Shown: one piece after another, positions 10,330 through 21,928 of the stretch | How the letters are laid out: every line of letters begins with the position of its first letter | How positions within the stretch are numbered: position 1 is the stretch's first letter | Source: Cricetomys ansorgei | Lineage: Eukaryota > Chordata > Mammalia > Rodentia > Nesomyidae | DNA length: 64,000 bases | Direction: 5' to 3' | NCBI GenBank assembly: GCA_026225945.1 | Contig: JAMJFZ010000107.1 | Coordinates: forward strand, 44,444,501 to 44,508,500 | Notes under the pieces: generated by a model | Database searches by the model: none | What the model was told of the DNA's origin: nothing | The model's input: only the letters and a program-made list of their open reading frames with translations | Program-made: the position numbers and the translations under genes

Positions 10330-12225
10330 TGTGTCTTGATGAACATCTGCTGGGATGATGAGATTGATGCTCGTCGTGCTGACATTGGCTAGAACTAAGA
10401 AGTCCTGTTGCAAGGAAGCGATCAGACATGACTCAGCTGCTGCAGGGAGTTGTGAGTGCTTTGTGTTTATCCAGTTCTGTGACTTTAAGAAACTCTCATT
10501 TATTGACGACTCACAGATAAATAACCTTTTCCTTGGCTTTCCCTAGAGCAAAGTCAGAAAGTCACCATGCCCACCTTTAGCTTTTCTTGTATGCTACTTT
10601 CTTCCCACTTTCAGACTTTTCTCTGCTGTGCTAACTACTTTGCATATGGTGTTTTACCTGTCTTTGGTCTCTTTAATTCTTGTTCACTTGGCAAAGTTCT
10701 CTTGACCTTCTCACACACAAGCTTCTGTCCTCTACAGAGGCTTCTAGTGAACTCCCTTGGCTGGCTTATGTGTCTCCCCTCTAATGCTTTCATTCAACTT
10801 CACTCCTACTTCATTACAATCCGCATCTCGTCACACTGGAAAGCCAGTGAGTATTTGTTTCAACCCCTATGAGAGAAATGAAAGGGAGAGATTATATTTT
10901 ATGTCCTTGAATGCCAGTCTCTCACAAGGCCTCACTTCCCTCCAAATTGAGTATCTTTGAGATAGTTGGCTGGCATGACCTTGACCTCCATCTATGAGAG
11001 AGATGCAATTATGCTCTGTGGAAAAGACAGTCATATTACATCTCTAATATTATGTGTTTAGGATCATAGCTTGGTTTTGAAGCAGCTCTGCCTGGTCAGA
11101 TATTTTCCTTGATAGGTCAGTATATGGCACAGAGGCTACACACAGAATTTGGTGAGTGGCTGTATACAATCAAAGGGCATACAGTATTGAGATAATCAAG
11201 ACAAAGGGGCCACTCGTTTATGTGCTTATTCCTGTAATTGCTTTAGTCTCTTAGGGTGATTTTCTACTCTTTAGAAAGCCATGAGTTTCACATCAGCCCC
11301 ATCAGATGCCAATGTCAAAAGTATCTTCTTCCAATTTCATTGTTACTGTTGTCACATTTTTTTCTCCCTCACTTTGGAGTTGCTGAGAAGGTCCTGGATA
11401 GTTTTCAACACTTAGTTGCCTGTGAGCTATGAGAGCTGCTGTGAGCACATGATCTACAAGACCAAGGAGGGGTTTCAGAGCTCAGCAGGTGGCCTACTGT
11501 GAGGGATTCAGATTCTACCTGATTCGACATAAATTCCAAACCCACCAGAAGCTATCTTCACATTTTTTTTTTTAAATCAAGATTAGAAAGTGGAAAGTCC
11601 AGCCAGCTGCTGAAAATTGTCATGGAACACTGTTGTCATCCCTCTTCCTGATCAGGGATGTCACCTGAGATCTAGCCAGTCCCTTTCTACACTCATTACA
11701 ACATTTATATTTTGCCAAGGAGGTTTAAGGGCTGATTTTTAATGGTACAGGTCACTTCTTATTAACTGGTTATGAAAGTGATCTCTTGAGATATAATAAA
11801 AAAGCAGTATAATTTCTAAGAGAAGTCTCCATATTGTTCAATAAACTCTCCTTTTTCTTTTTAAAATATACACCTCCACTCCTTAATGTGTGTACTCAGA
11901 CCTGTGTGTGTGTGTGTACAAGCAGAGAGGAGTGGTTTGTAAGCTGGATATTGATGTAAAATTTATTTCTTACTCTGGGTCGCAGGAAAGTAAGTTGAAA
12001 GCTTCTGTCTGAGAAACTCTGAAGCAACCAGGGGCTTGGATGTTGATCAAGAAAGTTGAGCCACTATGTAATACCAAACAGCTAAAACAGATCACAGCTT
12101 GGCACAGAATCATATGTCACGGAGATTCTACTAATCCTACTTTCAGTTGTTCATGTAAATGGAAGACAAGGTTATGTTAGATAATATATAAATGCCCACA
12201 TCTAATTTGATTCATTTCCGTATTA
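10330..12225. other. Repeat-poor unique DNA
   Basis: Contains two overlapping short frames (10567-10872, 10757-10960) with no recognisable domain and a brief GT run at 11902-11917. Nothing else stands out. Confidence 0.5.
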
Positions 12226-12227
12226 GT

Positions 12228-12345
12228 TATAGAAGCATCTACTGCGTATCTACTGGGCGTCAGGGCTTATTCTGGATGCTGGGAGTTAACAATGTAAAAG
12301 TCAGTCCCTGTTTTCCCTTATGGGACATAGACATTTCCTAACAAA
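12228..12345 (+). repeat. Ancient LINE/SINE fragment (L2/MIR/L3 class)
   Basis: Resembles the common mammalian '...gcacctactatgtgccaggc...ctgggatacagcaatgaa' stretch: here 'gcatctactgcgtatctactgggcgtcagg', 'ggatgctgggagttaacaatgtaaaagtcagtccctg', and 'tatgggacatagacattt'. The class is clear enough, but I do not name the family. Confidence 0.5.
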
Positions 12346-14665
12346 CTGCCTATAATTCTAAGTAACAGCTTACTGATTTATTAGGTCTCTTCTACTTCAG
12401 CTGTCAAACCTTCCCACTGCAAAGGCTAATAAACAGAAACTGGTCAAATAGTAGCTAGAAGAGAGAGAGAAAAAAAAAAGAAAATTGAGGCCGATTGTTA
12501 TATAATTAGTCCCTCAGTATTTGAGGTCATAGGGGAAGTAATACAGCATCACATATATGCTTGACTTCGTACAATGGAGATCTATCTTTGTGTGCAGAAT
12601 CAGAGTACTGCTGCTTTAACTGTTGTCCGTAAACATCCTGAACTTCCTTCTGCAGAAGGGACAGAGCCCCTTCCCTTGATGCTGATACAAATTTCTAAGT
12701 CCTCTTTGGGAGCAAAGTTACATAGCAAGTGGTTTATTTCCCTTTGCTATTAATCTCAGCTCCCGCTCCCTTTCCAGTTGCTGGATGCTGTACTATAGTG
12801 CTTAAAGGTCTCCAAATAGAGTCCCTTCTGAATACCCAGGCATAAACATTGTATGTTTAGTTAACTATTAAAATAAGAAAAACAATGCACCAGCTTTTCT
12901 GAGGGAGAAAAGAAGGTTCATGCAAGGGCCTCCCCCAGCCTTTCCCACATTGGTTTACACTGGTGTCTCAGAAGCCAACAGTATCTTTCCTGCCTCCCTG
13001 CTGTGTGATATGCTGAAAAACTTCCCAAGTAGTTTGATCGTTTTAATTTAAAATGTTTATACTGTCTCATGTATGCAACAGTTTTCTTTGAAAGAATCCC
13101 ATTGGAAGGGCCTGATACCCTCTAAACTCCCATTTCCTTTTTCTTTCCCTTCTCTTTTCTTAAATATCTTATAATTTAACTTAAGATCATTTCACATCGC
13201 AGCAGGAAATCTTCTTTTAAACATGATTACACACTTCGAGAATGGAGACGCTCTGACGCTTTTTTTTTTTAAACTAAGTTTTAGTTTGTAATGGTTGTCC
13301 CTCTGCTTCCTGGTAGCATATTTTTGGTGACACATCCATAGCAACGGTGGTTCTATTTATAAGCAAACAGAAGGAGAAACATGGACTTTGGCTACCCTGC
13401 GTGTACAAAGCACACCCTGAATGTGATAGTAATTATGCCCACAAGTGGAGACGTGGTCCAAAGTTTATCAGGATTTCCACAGAATCTGTTCCATGGGAGG
13501 AAACCCATTGGCTATCACAACGTATCATGATTTGAAGTGATGTGGAAAGTTCTCCCTCAGTTAAGACATTTTTAAAGTCAGATTTTAAAAGATAAGTAAA
13601 AGCATCAAGGTTGAGTTCCACGGACAGTCTGAGTCTATTTAATAATCAGTTCAACAGATCTATGCTGGGCTTCCTATGTTCAACACTGCACAGTTTGAGA
13701 GCAAGAAGATGCTCTCTCTAGCATGAGGAGCAGATCTTTGCAAAACTAACAAAATGGAGGCTATGTACACTAAAACCTGGCTTAGCAGAGGAAGTTGTAT
13801 TAGGTGAGATATGGCCAGAGGCATGGAGAACCACCTGTTTCTGGATTGTGTGGTCCTGGGGAGCATACAAGATGACAGCATAGTCCCTAGGGAGAAGGTA
13901 CAGTATCAACTACTAGGCAGAGAGAAGGAAGAGAATTCCTTCTTGAGTCGTCAGGAGACTGGGTGCTGGTTCTCTGTTTCCTACTCAATATGGAAAGAGG
14001 CATCTCAGCAGAACTCAAGTGAATCTGGGAAAGAAGAAGAATGCTTGCGTGTGTTTCAGTTGTGAGCTGCCTATATAATAAATCATCTCAAACTTCAGGG
14101 CTCACCAGTGGCTAAGCTGGGCTCTGCTGAGATGTCTTCCTCTTTGTTCCATGATGAGCTTACCTAAAGGGGTCACAATATAGCCCAGAGGGTCTAAGAT
14201 GCTCTTGCCTACTTACCCAATCACTGTGTGAGGAGCTGAAAAGTGAAAACTTGTATTTTATCTAGCAGAGATTTCTTCCCATTTTGCCACTGCAGTAGAA
14301 AGATCTAGATTGTTTGTAATGATGGTTCAGGGAAGATAGGTTCAGACAACATTGATTCTGACAGATTCTTCATATTGGTTGGCACAGGGAATCCTCTAGG
14401 ATTTAGGGTCACTGAGATTCTGTACAGAAGTGGATTCCACATGTATAGAGAAGCATAACACAGCAGACTTGTTTGTCACAGTATAGCACAGCCTTCTAAG
14501 ACTAAGGGAAGAAGGGACTGGCATTGTTTATGGAATATTCCTCAAGTGAGAGGAAGAGCTTAAAGAAGTTCAGGTTGGAGAGTTAATTATTGTGGCGAAA
14601 AGAAGGGCTTTTCTTACAGAGCTTAAGTCGTCATGAGGAATTTGTATGAACTGGGGTGCCATTGT
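12346..14665. other. Repeat-poor unique DNA
   Basis: No recognised transposon. It includes a purine run (12459-12486) and a T-run at 13261. Frames at 13347-13535 and 13811-14065 and their antisense partners are short and lack domain features. Confidence 0.5.
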
Positions 14666-14666
14666 A

Positions 14667-14702
14667 AACAACAACAACAACACAAAAACAACAACAAAAA
14701 AC
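14667..14702. repeat. (CAA)n microsatellite
   Basis: A short run of CAA/CAAAAA units, possibly a residual retroelement tail. Confidence 0.85.
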
Positions 14703-14927
14703 CCATAGCATAAAGCCAACGTGGGTCACCAAAGCTGTTATTAGGTAACACAATTTGGGAAGATAATTTTCAAAGAAATTTTCATTTCTGAGTAAAATGT
14801 TTTTGAAATGAACATGTCATCGGTATCCTCGTTTATAATATGCTTTGAAAAAATAATGTTAAGAAATGTGAAGAGTCTAATATTTCATTAGAAGTTCAAA
14901 CTAACGTGTTAGAAAGCTACAGATACT

Positions 14928-15122
14928 GGGCCGTGGGTTGTAGGTCAGTTGGTAAAATGCTGGCCTAGGATGTTTGAAGCTCTGGGTTCAGTTTCCAACA
15001 CCATGTAAAGCAGATACTTAGAAGCAGGAGGATCAGAAGTTCAAGGTCATCATTGGACACCTAGGAGTTTCAAGGCCAGCTTGAGATGCACAAGACCTTG
15101 TCTCAAAAACAATTAAAATACG
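14928..15122 (+). repeat. B4 SINE (ID-like head fused to B1-like tail)
   Basis: Sense copy of a composite SINE. The first half is tRNA-like ('gtgggttgtaggtcagttggtaaaatgctggcct', then 'ctctgggttcagtttccaacac'). The second half is B1-like ('aagcaggaggatcagaagttcaaggtcatc', 'caaggccagcttgag', 'aagaccttgtctcaaaaac'). This ID plus B1 arrangement defines the B4/RSINE1 group. The A-rich tail follows. Confidence 0.85.
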
Positions 15123-15389
15123 AATTTTAAGAACAAGAAATAAAAAAGCAATGGAAGAAAAGACGAAAGTTTCATTTTTCACAGCAATATTAGTATCCAG
15201 AATATATATCAGCATTCCTTTGGGCTGTTTCTCTAAACCTAGCATCCACTTAAAAATAAAATGGACTCCCTTTTAAGAAAAAAATGTAGTAGGAAGCTGG
15301 AATCTTTTCATGAATGGGATAGTAGTATAGTTGTTCTTTGTCTGGAGTGAAACATTTTTTTGTTTGATTTTTATTTAAATACTATATAA

Positions 15390-15552
15390 TATGGGTGGCT
15401 GCTGCGCCCTGACTGTGCAGTAACCCTGGGGGACAGTTCTCTTTTGGGGAGAAATGGGGGTATGCTTGTGGATGGTGGTGGAAGGGTATATCTGGGGGAT
15501 AGGGGAGATACGGGAGCTAAAAAGGTGGAGGCTGGAGAGGAGGGGGGTCAGG
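15390..15552 (+). other. G-rich island on the plus strand
   Basis: About 160 bases with frequent GGG and GGGG blocks in an AT-rich neighbourhood, including 'gggggataggggagatacggg', a pattern compatible with a G-quadruplex. Both strands carry a spurious short frame across it. No known element was recognised, and it is not CpG-rich. Confidence 0.6.
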
Positions 15553-17040
15553 ATGTATCGTATAAGTTGTATGAGAGAAGAAAAGTTTTTAAAAATGTGT
15601 GGCTGTGTAATGTGATGCAGGACCATCATCTTTATCTTCTAAGACTGTAAGTGAAGCCAAAACATTTTTCTATAAGGAGACCGTGTCTCAATCCAGCGCC
15701 ATTTGCTATATCTGTTGAGAGATAGACTTAAGCAAAGACAATGTTTCTGTTTGCAAGACATGTAAAAATATGATTTACCCCAAAGGAATTTTCTTCCAAT
15801 AACCAAATGTGAAATTTTACCTTACCTTGCAAGACATGTGGTTAAAATAAAGCTACATAAATTTCAACTAATGTTTCAGACCAAGTTATAGTATCTAACT
15901 ACTTCAATAGTCTTTATACTAAGTATGTGCCAAGGTTATTTAATTTTACATCAAGACTTTTTTATGTAGACAAATAAAAAATGCAAAACAGTGATAAGTA
16001 ATTTAAAATATTGATTTTAGTGTTCAATAACTAGGTCTACCTTTCGGGAAAGTGAGTCAACAGGGCATTAGTAAGTCCACTGAGTGATAACAACCGAGTG
16101 ATTTCAACCAATATCTTTCCGTGGAAGGCCCTGTGTAAGTGCTCTTTCCCTCCTCTCTGGGATCATCAGCCTACTTCAGGGCCTCCCGCCACCCCAGGAG
16201 GACAACCAGAGCCATTTATTCTCAGGGACATATTAAGCCTACAAATGTTCCAGGGCATGGGCTTAAGTTCAGGATATGAGGTGCAATGGAGTTGGGACAT
16301 GAAGGGTTTGCAATTAATGTGGGATAATATGGGTCTGACTCATCCTCAGGTAAGATGGACCGAGAAAGTGGGGGAAAGAGGGAAGGGAGAAAGTTTAACT
16401 TTTGGTGCAGAGCTTTCCTTATTGGTAAAGTCAGAGTACAAAATTTCTAATCCTTACACCAAATATTCTCCATCTACAAGGAAAGAAGCACATACCTTAT
16501 TGGAAGTTTAATACTACTGAGCTGCGGGAGATGATTGCCAAGTCTCTATCCTGGGTAAATATCTGCAGGTATGAACATGAGATACTGATCAATGAAGGCA
16601 GGTCTCAAATCAGAGTGAGAAATGTCCCTTTCTCTGCTTCTGCCTCGGAATGGGGATGACTAAATTTCTTGCTTTTGTTGTTGTCTCCAAAATGTGTGCA
16701 TTCACCTCTTTTCTTGGGTTTAGTTCAGATTAAAACATAATGCCATTTCAAGGGGTGAGCACTAAATCAATTATCTAGCTTCTAAAGTATTCCAGAAGTG
16801 TCTGGTGGCTTGGTGGACTGCTGAAGTGGTGTGGAATACAGCTTTAGTCAAAATGGCCGAGTAGAATGAAGCAAGAAATCAGTAGGAAAATCATATATAT
16901 GAATGTCTTCTTCCCTTCTGGCATTCAGTATTATTTTAATGCTTTTACCTATCACCACATTAACTCCTCCTAAATACATGCTGTCTATTTTTGCGTCATT
17001 TTATGTACTAGACATTATTTTTATCAGTACAATGAAACAC
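15553..17040. other. No gene seen; unique DNA
   Basis: Contains a 137-codon plus-strand frame at 16098-16511, slightly GC-richer than its surroundings. Its translation shows no signal peptide, membrane span or familiar motif, and no RNA-processing signals frame it. I treat it as chance. Confidence 0.5.
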
Positions 17041-17044
17041 TTAG

Positions 17045-17330
17045 GTGGTGAGATTTAGGAAGTAAAGAGGTTTATTTAGCTCACAGCTTTAAATATTCTG
17101 GGTCATGGCACCTGCATAAGTACCGTTCTGGTGAGGATTTTCCTAGCTATGTCACGACACAGTGTATAAGCAGAGGGAATTCTTGTGGAACAAGAGACCA
17201 TATTCCAGACAGAATCTAGGAAGTTGGATGGAGTCAGATTCAGGCTTTACTAACAACTTTTACTCAAGTACTTCCTTAATGTCTTCAAAGGGTCCTTGAA
17301 CGTCTCACTGTACCCATTGTCTTACAGCTC
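17045..17330 (-). mobile_element. Old MaLR-type LTR fragment, antisense
   Basis: The plus strand shows the reversed form of a MaLR-like LTR: 'agtaaagaggtttatttagctcacag' (reverse of the polyadenylation-site region), then 'gggtcatggcacc', with a degraded middle and 'ccttaatgtcttcaaagg'. Strongly diverged. The assignment to the MaLR class is by resemblance. Confidence 0.45.
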
Positions 17331-17644
17331 AATGTCACTGGAGCACTATTTGGGGACCTTAGAGAGGACATCTAACATCCAAACTAGTACTTCTCTGAAT
17401 GTCTTCTTAATTGTCATCTCTTTTTCATTTCCATTTGAAATATTATTTTACTATTCCTTCATCTTTTCCTTTATTTAATGTTTTCTGAAAACTTGTAGTG
17501 GTGGGTATTTTTAGCTTTCATTTTTTTCCAAAGAGGTAGGGATTGACCATTAGAAGAGGAGCAAATGACTTTGGAGAAATGGATTAGTAAAACTAGTTCC
17601 ATAAAGTAATTCATATTTTATGTTTAGAAGATTTTGATTTCCAG

Positions 17645-17860
17645 ATTTAAAAAATATATCTTTATTTTTGTTGTATGAATGTTTGGCCCTCATGTGTGTC
17701 TGTTTGCCTAGTCCCTGTGGAGATCAGAAGAGGGCATCAGATCCTCTGGAAGAGGAGTTACAAGTGACTGTGAGCCACTGTGTGAATTCTAGGAATCGAA
17801 TCCTTTGAAAGAAAGGCAGTGTTCTAAACCACTGATCCATCTCCCCTACCTCTGATTTCC
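17645..17860 (-). repeat. B3 SINE, antisense
   Basis: Reversed B3/B2-type SINE: tail complement 'aaaaaatatatctttattttt', diagnostic 'gagatcagaagagggcatcagatc', 'gagttacaagtgactgtgagccactgtg', and the reversed tRNA-like head 'ccactgatccatctcc'. Confidence 0.88.
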
Positions 17861-18034
17861 AGATTCTTTTAATTGTGAAGACTACTTTGTGAGTTTTCCT
17901 GCTAATTTTAAAGACTGACTATAATGTTCAGCATAGTTACATAAAGGGATCATTGAAAAGAAAAGTTGTCAGACCCAAGTCTGCCTCACTCTATGCCAAA
18001 AAAAAATAAAAAAAAGTGACAGAAAGTTGGAAAC

Positions 18035-18390
18035 AAGACTGCTACTCTGGACTGAACACCCTGTCCTCTTAATTTCACAGACTGGAAGTCTAACTTCCAA
18101 GGTGATGGTGTTGAGAAGTGAGGTCTTTATGGGTAGTCAGGTCAGCATGGTAGTGCACCCATGAATGATGCTTGTCTGTGAGACTCCTTACCCCTTTCTG
18201 CACGCATGAAAAACAATGAAAAGATGACCATCAGTGAACCAGACACGAGATCTGGAATCTCCAGTAACTTGATCTTACTTAGACTTTCCAGCCTCCAGTA
18301 TATTGAGGAGTAAATATTTGTTGTTTGAAAGCCACTCATTTCATAATATGTTTGTTACAGTAATCTAAATGCACTCAGACAAAGAAACTC
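18035..18390 (+). mobile_element. MLT1/MST-type MaLR LTR
   Basis: Sense orientation, several landmarks in the correct order: 'aacttccaaggtgatggtgttgag', 'gaggtctttatgggtagtcaggtc', 'cacccatgaatg', 'ccagacacgagatctgg', 'cttgatcttacttagactttccagcctcc', and 'taaatatttgttgtttgaaagccactca' followed by the terminal region. The spacing fits the common mammalian MaLR LTR, which predates the rodent split. No internal sequence is attached. Confidence 0.75.
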
Positions 18391-18720
18391 AGCAAAGCAT
18401 TAGGTTTCTTAATGACCTTTTAAAGGAAGCATAGACATCACTCGCAAAGACTTCTTAGCATTCAGTCATGTTAGCAGTTGTCAGAGTTCTGCTTTCTGCT
18501 GAGCTGTCTGTCCTGGGATAAGTATCAGTGTCAGTAGAGGGAGCTAAAATAGTAGGACTGTAAGCAGTAGAAAAACATCAGGAAAGAAAAGAAGCCAATC
18601 CAGATTTTGCCATTGCAGATTGAGCTTCAGGGAAATCGCTATCATAAGAGACTGTCCCAAGAGTGGAAAGCTCAAATGTGGTTTTCGAACCAACCTCCTT
18701 CCTGAGTGTTGGAGGCACGA
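18391..18720. other. No gene seen; unique DNA
   Basis: Nothing recognised between the LTR and the microsatellite. Confidence 0.5.
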
Positions 18721-18822
18721 GATATCTATATATCTATATATCTATATATCTATATATCTATATATCTATATCTATCTATATATATATATATATATCTATA
18801 TCTATCTATATATATATATATT
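18721..18822. repeat. (ATATATCT)n and TA microsatellite
   Basis: Octamer array of ATATATCT (about six units), then a TATC/TA mixture. All three plus-strand frames stay open across it and read as isoleucine/tyrosine repeats, an artefact and not a protein. Confidence 0.97.
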
Positions 18823-20985
18823 TCAAGTGCTTACCACTGCAACCCTTTTCTTTGGTTGAAAGGACATTGGGTCCCGCATTTATCTATCTTTGAATATGTG
18901 TACTCGGTGGATACTTGGGCCATGAAGAAACAAAGTAATGTGGTAGCTAGCCATGGCTGGGAGAACAAGGTGAAGGCAGATAGCCTGAATGTCTGCATGA
19001 AACTGGGCAAGCGGTGATAAAAACAGCAGATACCATTTGGCGGATCACTATCTGCCAGGCTTAATGCTGAGATTTGGAGATACTGTGTCTCCTGAGGTAA
19101 ATTTAGTCTTTGACTTTCTACAGACTGAGGCAGCTCCACAAGGAACTGGGGAATTCATGAGTGCTGCAGGCAAAGTGAGTACTTCAGGATGTCACATACT
19201 GCAAGAAAGACAAATGTCCTGAAAACAAACATCAGTGCTTTCCTACAGGTGATGTGGGGGGAAAAAAAAGCTATTTCATCTTTAGCTAAGAATCATGGTC
19301 CATGCAGAAGGAGGCAGTCTTGGGAGAGTACACCAGCCTGACCAGAGCTGAGAGGGCAGGGTCACTGATAAAGGGAGAACCAGACATCCAGATCATAGTT
19401 TGCCCACTGGGTGAACATTTGCTTCTGATAGTGCCATACTGAAGGTGGGTGGTATCCTGAACCCCAAACTCCAATGTGGTTATGAACTTCAAAGCCCAAC
19501 TTCAAGGAACAACTCCAAAGTTCCTCTCTTCAGTCCACATGCTCCAAGTCTTCAAATCCCTTTCTCCTGAAGTGCAAGGAGGGGCCTTCTCTGAGACTCC
19601 CTTCCCAGAAGGAATGCAAATAATTCTCATCAAAATACATTAACCAGGCAAGATTAACTACTGGAGAGAAAAGGCTAATAGATGCTCATGCCTCTGCTAT
19701 CACTCCTGGACATGCTTTGCATTTGTTCTTCTGAAGGCTGCTCTGAGAGGCCACCCTCATGGCCACATACCCTTGTTCACATTCATCTCTTCCTATAGCC
19801 TGTCGCCGCCATCCTCCTGAGACTTTCAAGCCATCCCTATCCAAGCCTCTGTTTCCCTTCAGCTTGGGAAGTGACTTAAGCCTCAACCATGTGCTGTATG
19901 GCCCTTCAGGGATTTCCTCCCTTGTGTGTGATCCCAGTGCTGTTATTTTCCCTCGTGCATGGCAATATATCCGTATGTCTTTTCCACCTACTAGGCACTC
20001 AGAGTCAGTTCACTTCCAGAAACCTTCAAAGAGCAATGGATCTACACCAGAAATGTTCACCCTCCAAGGAGGGCCTCTTGTGCTTGCCAAGGCACGGAGA
20101 GGGTTTGACTCTGAAAATAAGGAGAACGAGTTGCTGGTGCCACTCCTCTTTTTAGTCTTTGTGTTTCTTCTTACCAGCTACTTCCAACTAAGCCCATTAT
20201 AGCTCAGCAATGGTCCCCAAAAAGTAACAAATCAAGATAATGTGGAAGTCACACGAAGAGTCTGAATAGGGACCTGAAATAAGGAAAAGCACTGGGAAAG
20301 AGAATCCTGACCAAAGAGATACTTAGGGAACCAAGCAGACAAAAGGTCCCAGGGAATAAGTGAATTAAGGATAAAGATAGAAGGTGGTGATAAATTAGTT
20401 TAGACAAACACCAAATTGGTAGTCATGGTAAGACCACTAGTAAGAAGATAGATTTGCAGGTGAAAATATAAAGAAATTGGAGTCCGAGACACTGAGAAAT
20501 GTGCGTGCTGTTGCTCTTGGGCAGAAGGATGCTACTTAAAACAACGGGTAGGAAAGATTGCATTCTGGGAGCATCACAAAAGAAGTAGTACAAAGATCCA
20601 AAAGAGAACTAGGAAATGCAACAATAAGTAAGGGATGAGCAGACAAATAAACAGGAAAAGAGAAAATGAATCATTAAGAGGTGGAGGGAAAACCAAGGGA
20701 ATACTGGTCAGAGTATGTAAAATATCATCCATACATATGTGTATGGCTCAGATGGCACAGTGAAGTCAATGAAGGTCAACCTTGACTTTAGATGCTACAG
20801 GAGCCATAGGCGATGCCAGCGCAGGGCCTGCTGAGACTCAAAGTCCAGATTGACAGGCTGCGAAAAGACTGGATTTGAGAGACAGTGGGCAAAGGCCACC
20901 CGTGGGCTGAATCCAGCCTTCAGATGTGGTATCTAGGAAAGGCTATTAAGGGCTTTTGAAGCGGTACACAAATGTTCAAGCCTGG
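18823..20985. other. No gene seen; unique DNA
   Basis: No transposon recognised. The largest frame, 147 codons at 19759-20202, overlaps an 88-codon frame in another register. The translation ends in a short hydrophobic run (LVPLLFLVFVFLLTSYF) but has no initiation context, splice structure or family resemblance that I can point to. Confidence 0.5.
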
Positions 20986-20988
20986 AGA

Positions 20989-21030
20989 TTAAAAAAAAAC
21001 AAACCAAAAAACAAACAAAAAAACAAAACT
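20989..21030. repeat. A-rich (CAAA)n tract
   Basis: Low-complexity A-rich sequence with interspersed C, resembling an old retroelement tail without a recognisable body. Confidence 0.8.
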
Positions 21031-21453
21031 GTATACCTTCTTTACTCTGAATTTTAATGATCTAACTAAGTACATGTAAGAACTGCATTTTTCTGGCCTT
21101 ATGAAACCTCCCACTTTGCTAATGAGAGAATACAATTACTGTCTAACGAAAATAATTGAATGGCTAAGTAAGATCATTTACAAGATTGCACAGAGTCATG
21201 AATGCAAATAAGTAATTTTGTGTAATGTTTATCAGCCTTCCCAGCTGATGTCACTGGTACCCAAATCTGCAGGCCTAGCTAGTAGAAATGTTGGCCACAC
21301 CCAGGTGGTGGGCTGGTGGGGAGTTTGTATTTCTGGGTTTAGGGTTCAATGTGTGTTTTGTGGTTGATACTTGGATACAGCATGCCTCCTGAAGATAAAC
21401 CTGAATTTTTGTGACACTTCCATTCCTTAGGGTTTGTCCTTTGTATATTTTGC

Positions 21454-21530
21454 TCTCTCTCATTTTCATTCTCTCTCATTCTCTCCCTCTCTCCTTCCCT
21501 GCCCCTCTCTCTTTCTCCCTTTCTCTTATC
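21454..21530. repeat. Polypyrimidine (CT)n tract
   Basis: CTCTC/CTTT-rich pyrimidine tract leading directly into the CTAT array. The two together form a compound microsatellite. Confidence 0.85.
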
Positions 21531-21571
21531 TCTATCTATCTATCTATCTACCTATCTATCTACCTATCTAC

Positions 21572-21602
<31 letters not shown>

Positions 21603-21632
21603 CCTATCTACCTATCTATCTATCTATCTATC

Positions 21633-21669
<37 letters not shown>

Positions 21670-21790
21670 CCTATCTATCTATCTACCTATCTATCTATCT
21701 ACCTATCTACCTATCTATCTATCTACCTATCTATCTATCTATCTATCATCTATCTATCTATCTACCTATCTATCTATCTATCTATCTATC

Positions 21791-21825
<35 letters not shown>

Positions 21826-21928
21826 ATCTATCTATCTATCTATCTACCTATCTATCTATCTACCTATCTATCTATCTATCTACCTACCTATCTATCTATC
21901 TATCTATCATCTATCTATCTATCTATCT
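21531..21928. repeat. Long interrupted (CTAT)n tetranucleotide array
   Basis: About 100 tetranucleotide units over ~400 bases. CTAT is interrupted by CTAC variants and by recurrent 'tatcatctat' breaks (near 21630, 21746, 21789, 21824 and 21906). The recurrence of the same interrupted blocks suggests expansion by duplication of larger segments, as well as slippage of single units. The two ~190-200 codon frames through it read as serine-isoleucine-tyrosine-leucine repeats and are not genes. Confidence 0.98.

Noticed and set aside
16098..16511. 137-codon frame
   Set aside because: No domain, no start context, no flanking exon signals.
18620..19017. Three overlapping frames with YIYIYI repeats
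   Set aside because: Caused by the ATATATCT/TA microsatellite; no independent coding signal on either side.
19759..20202. 147-codon frame with a hydrophobic C-terminus that could be a tail anchor
   Set aside because: No codon-bias or splice evidence, overlapping frame in another register, and length within chance expectation for 64 kb. No recognisable family.
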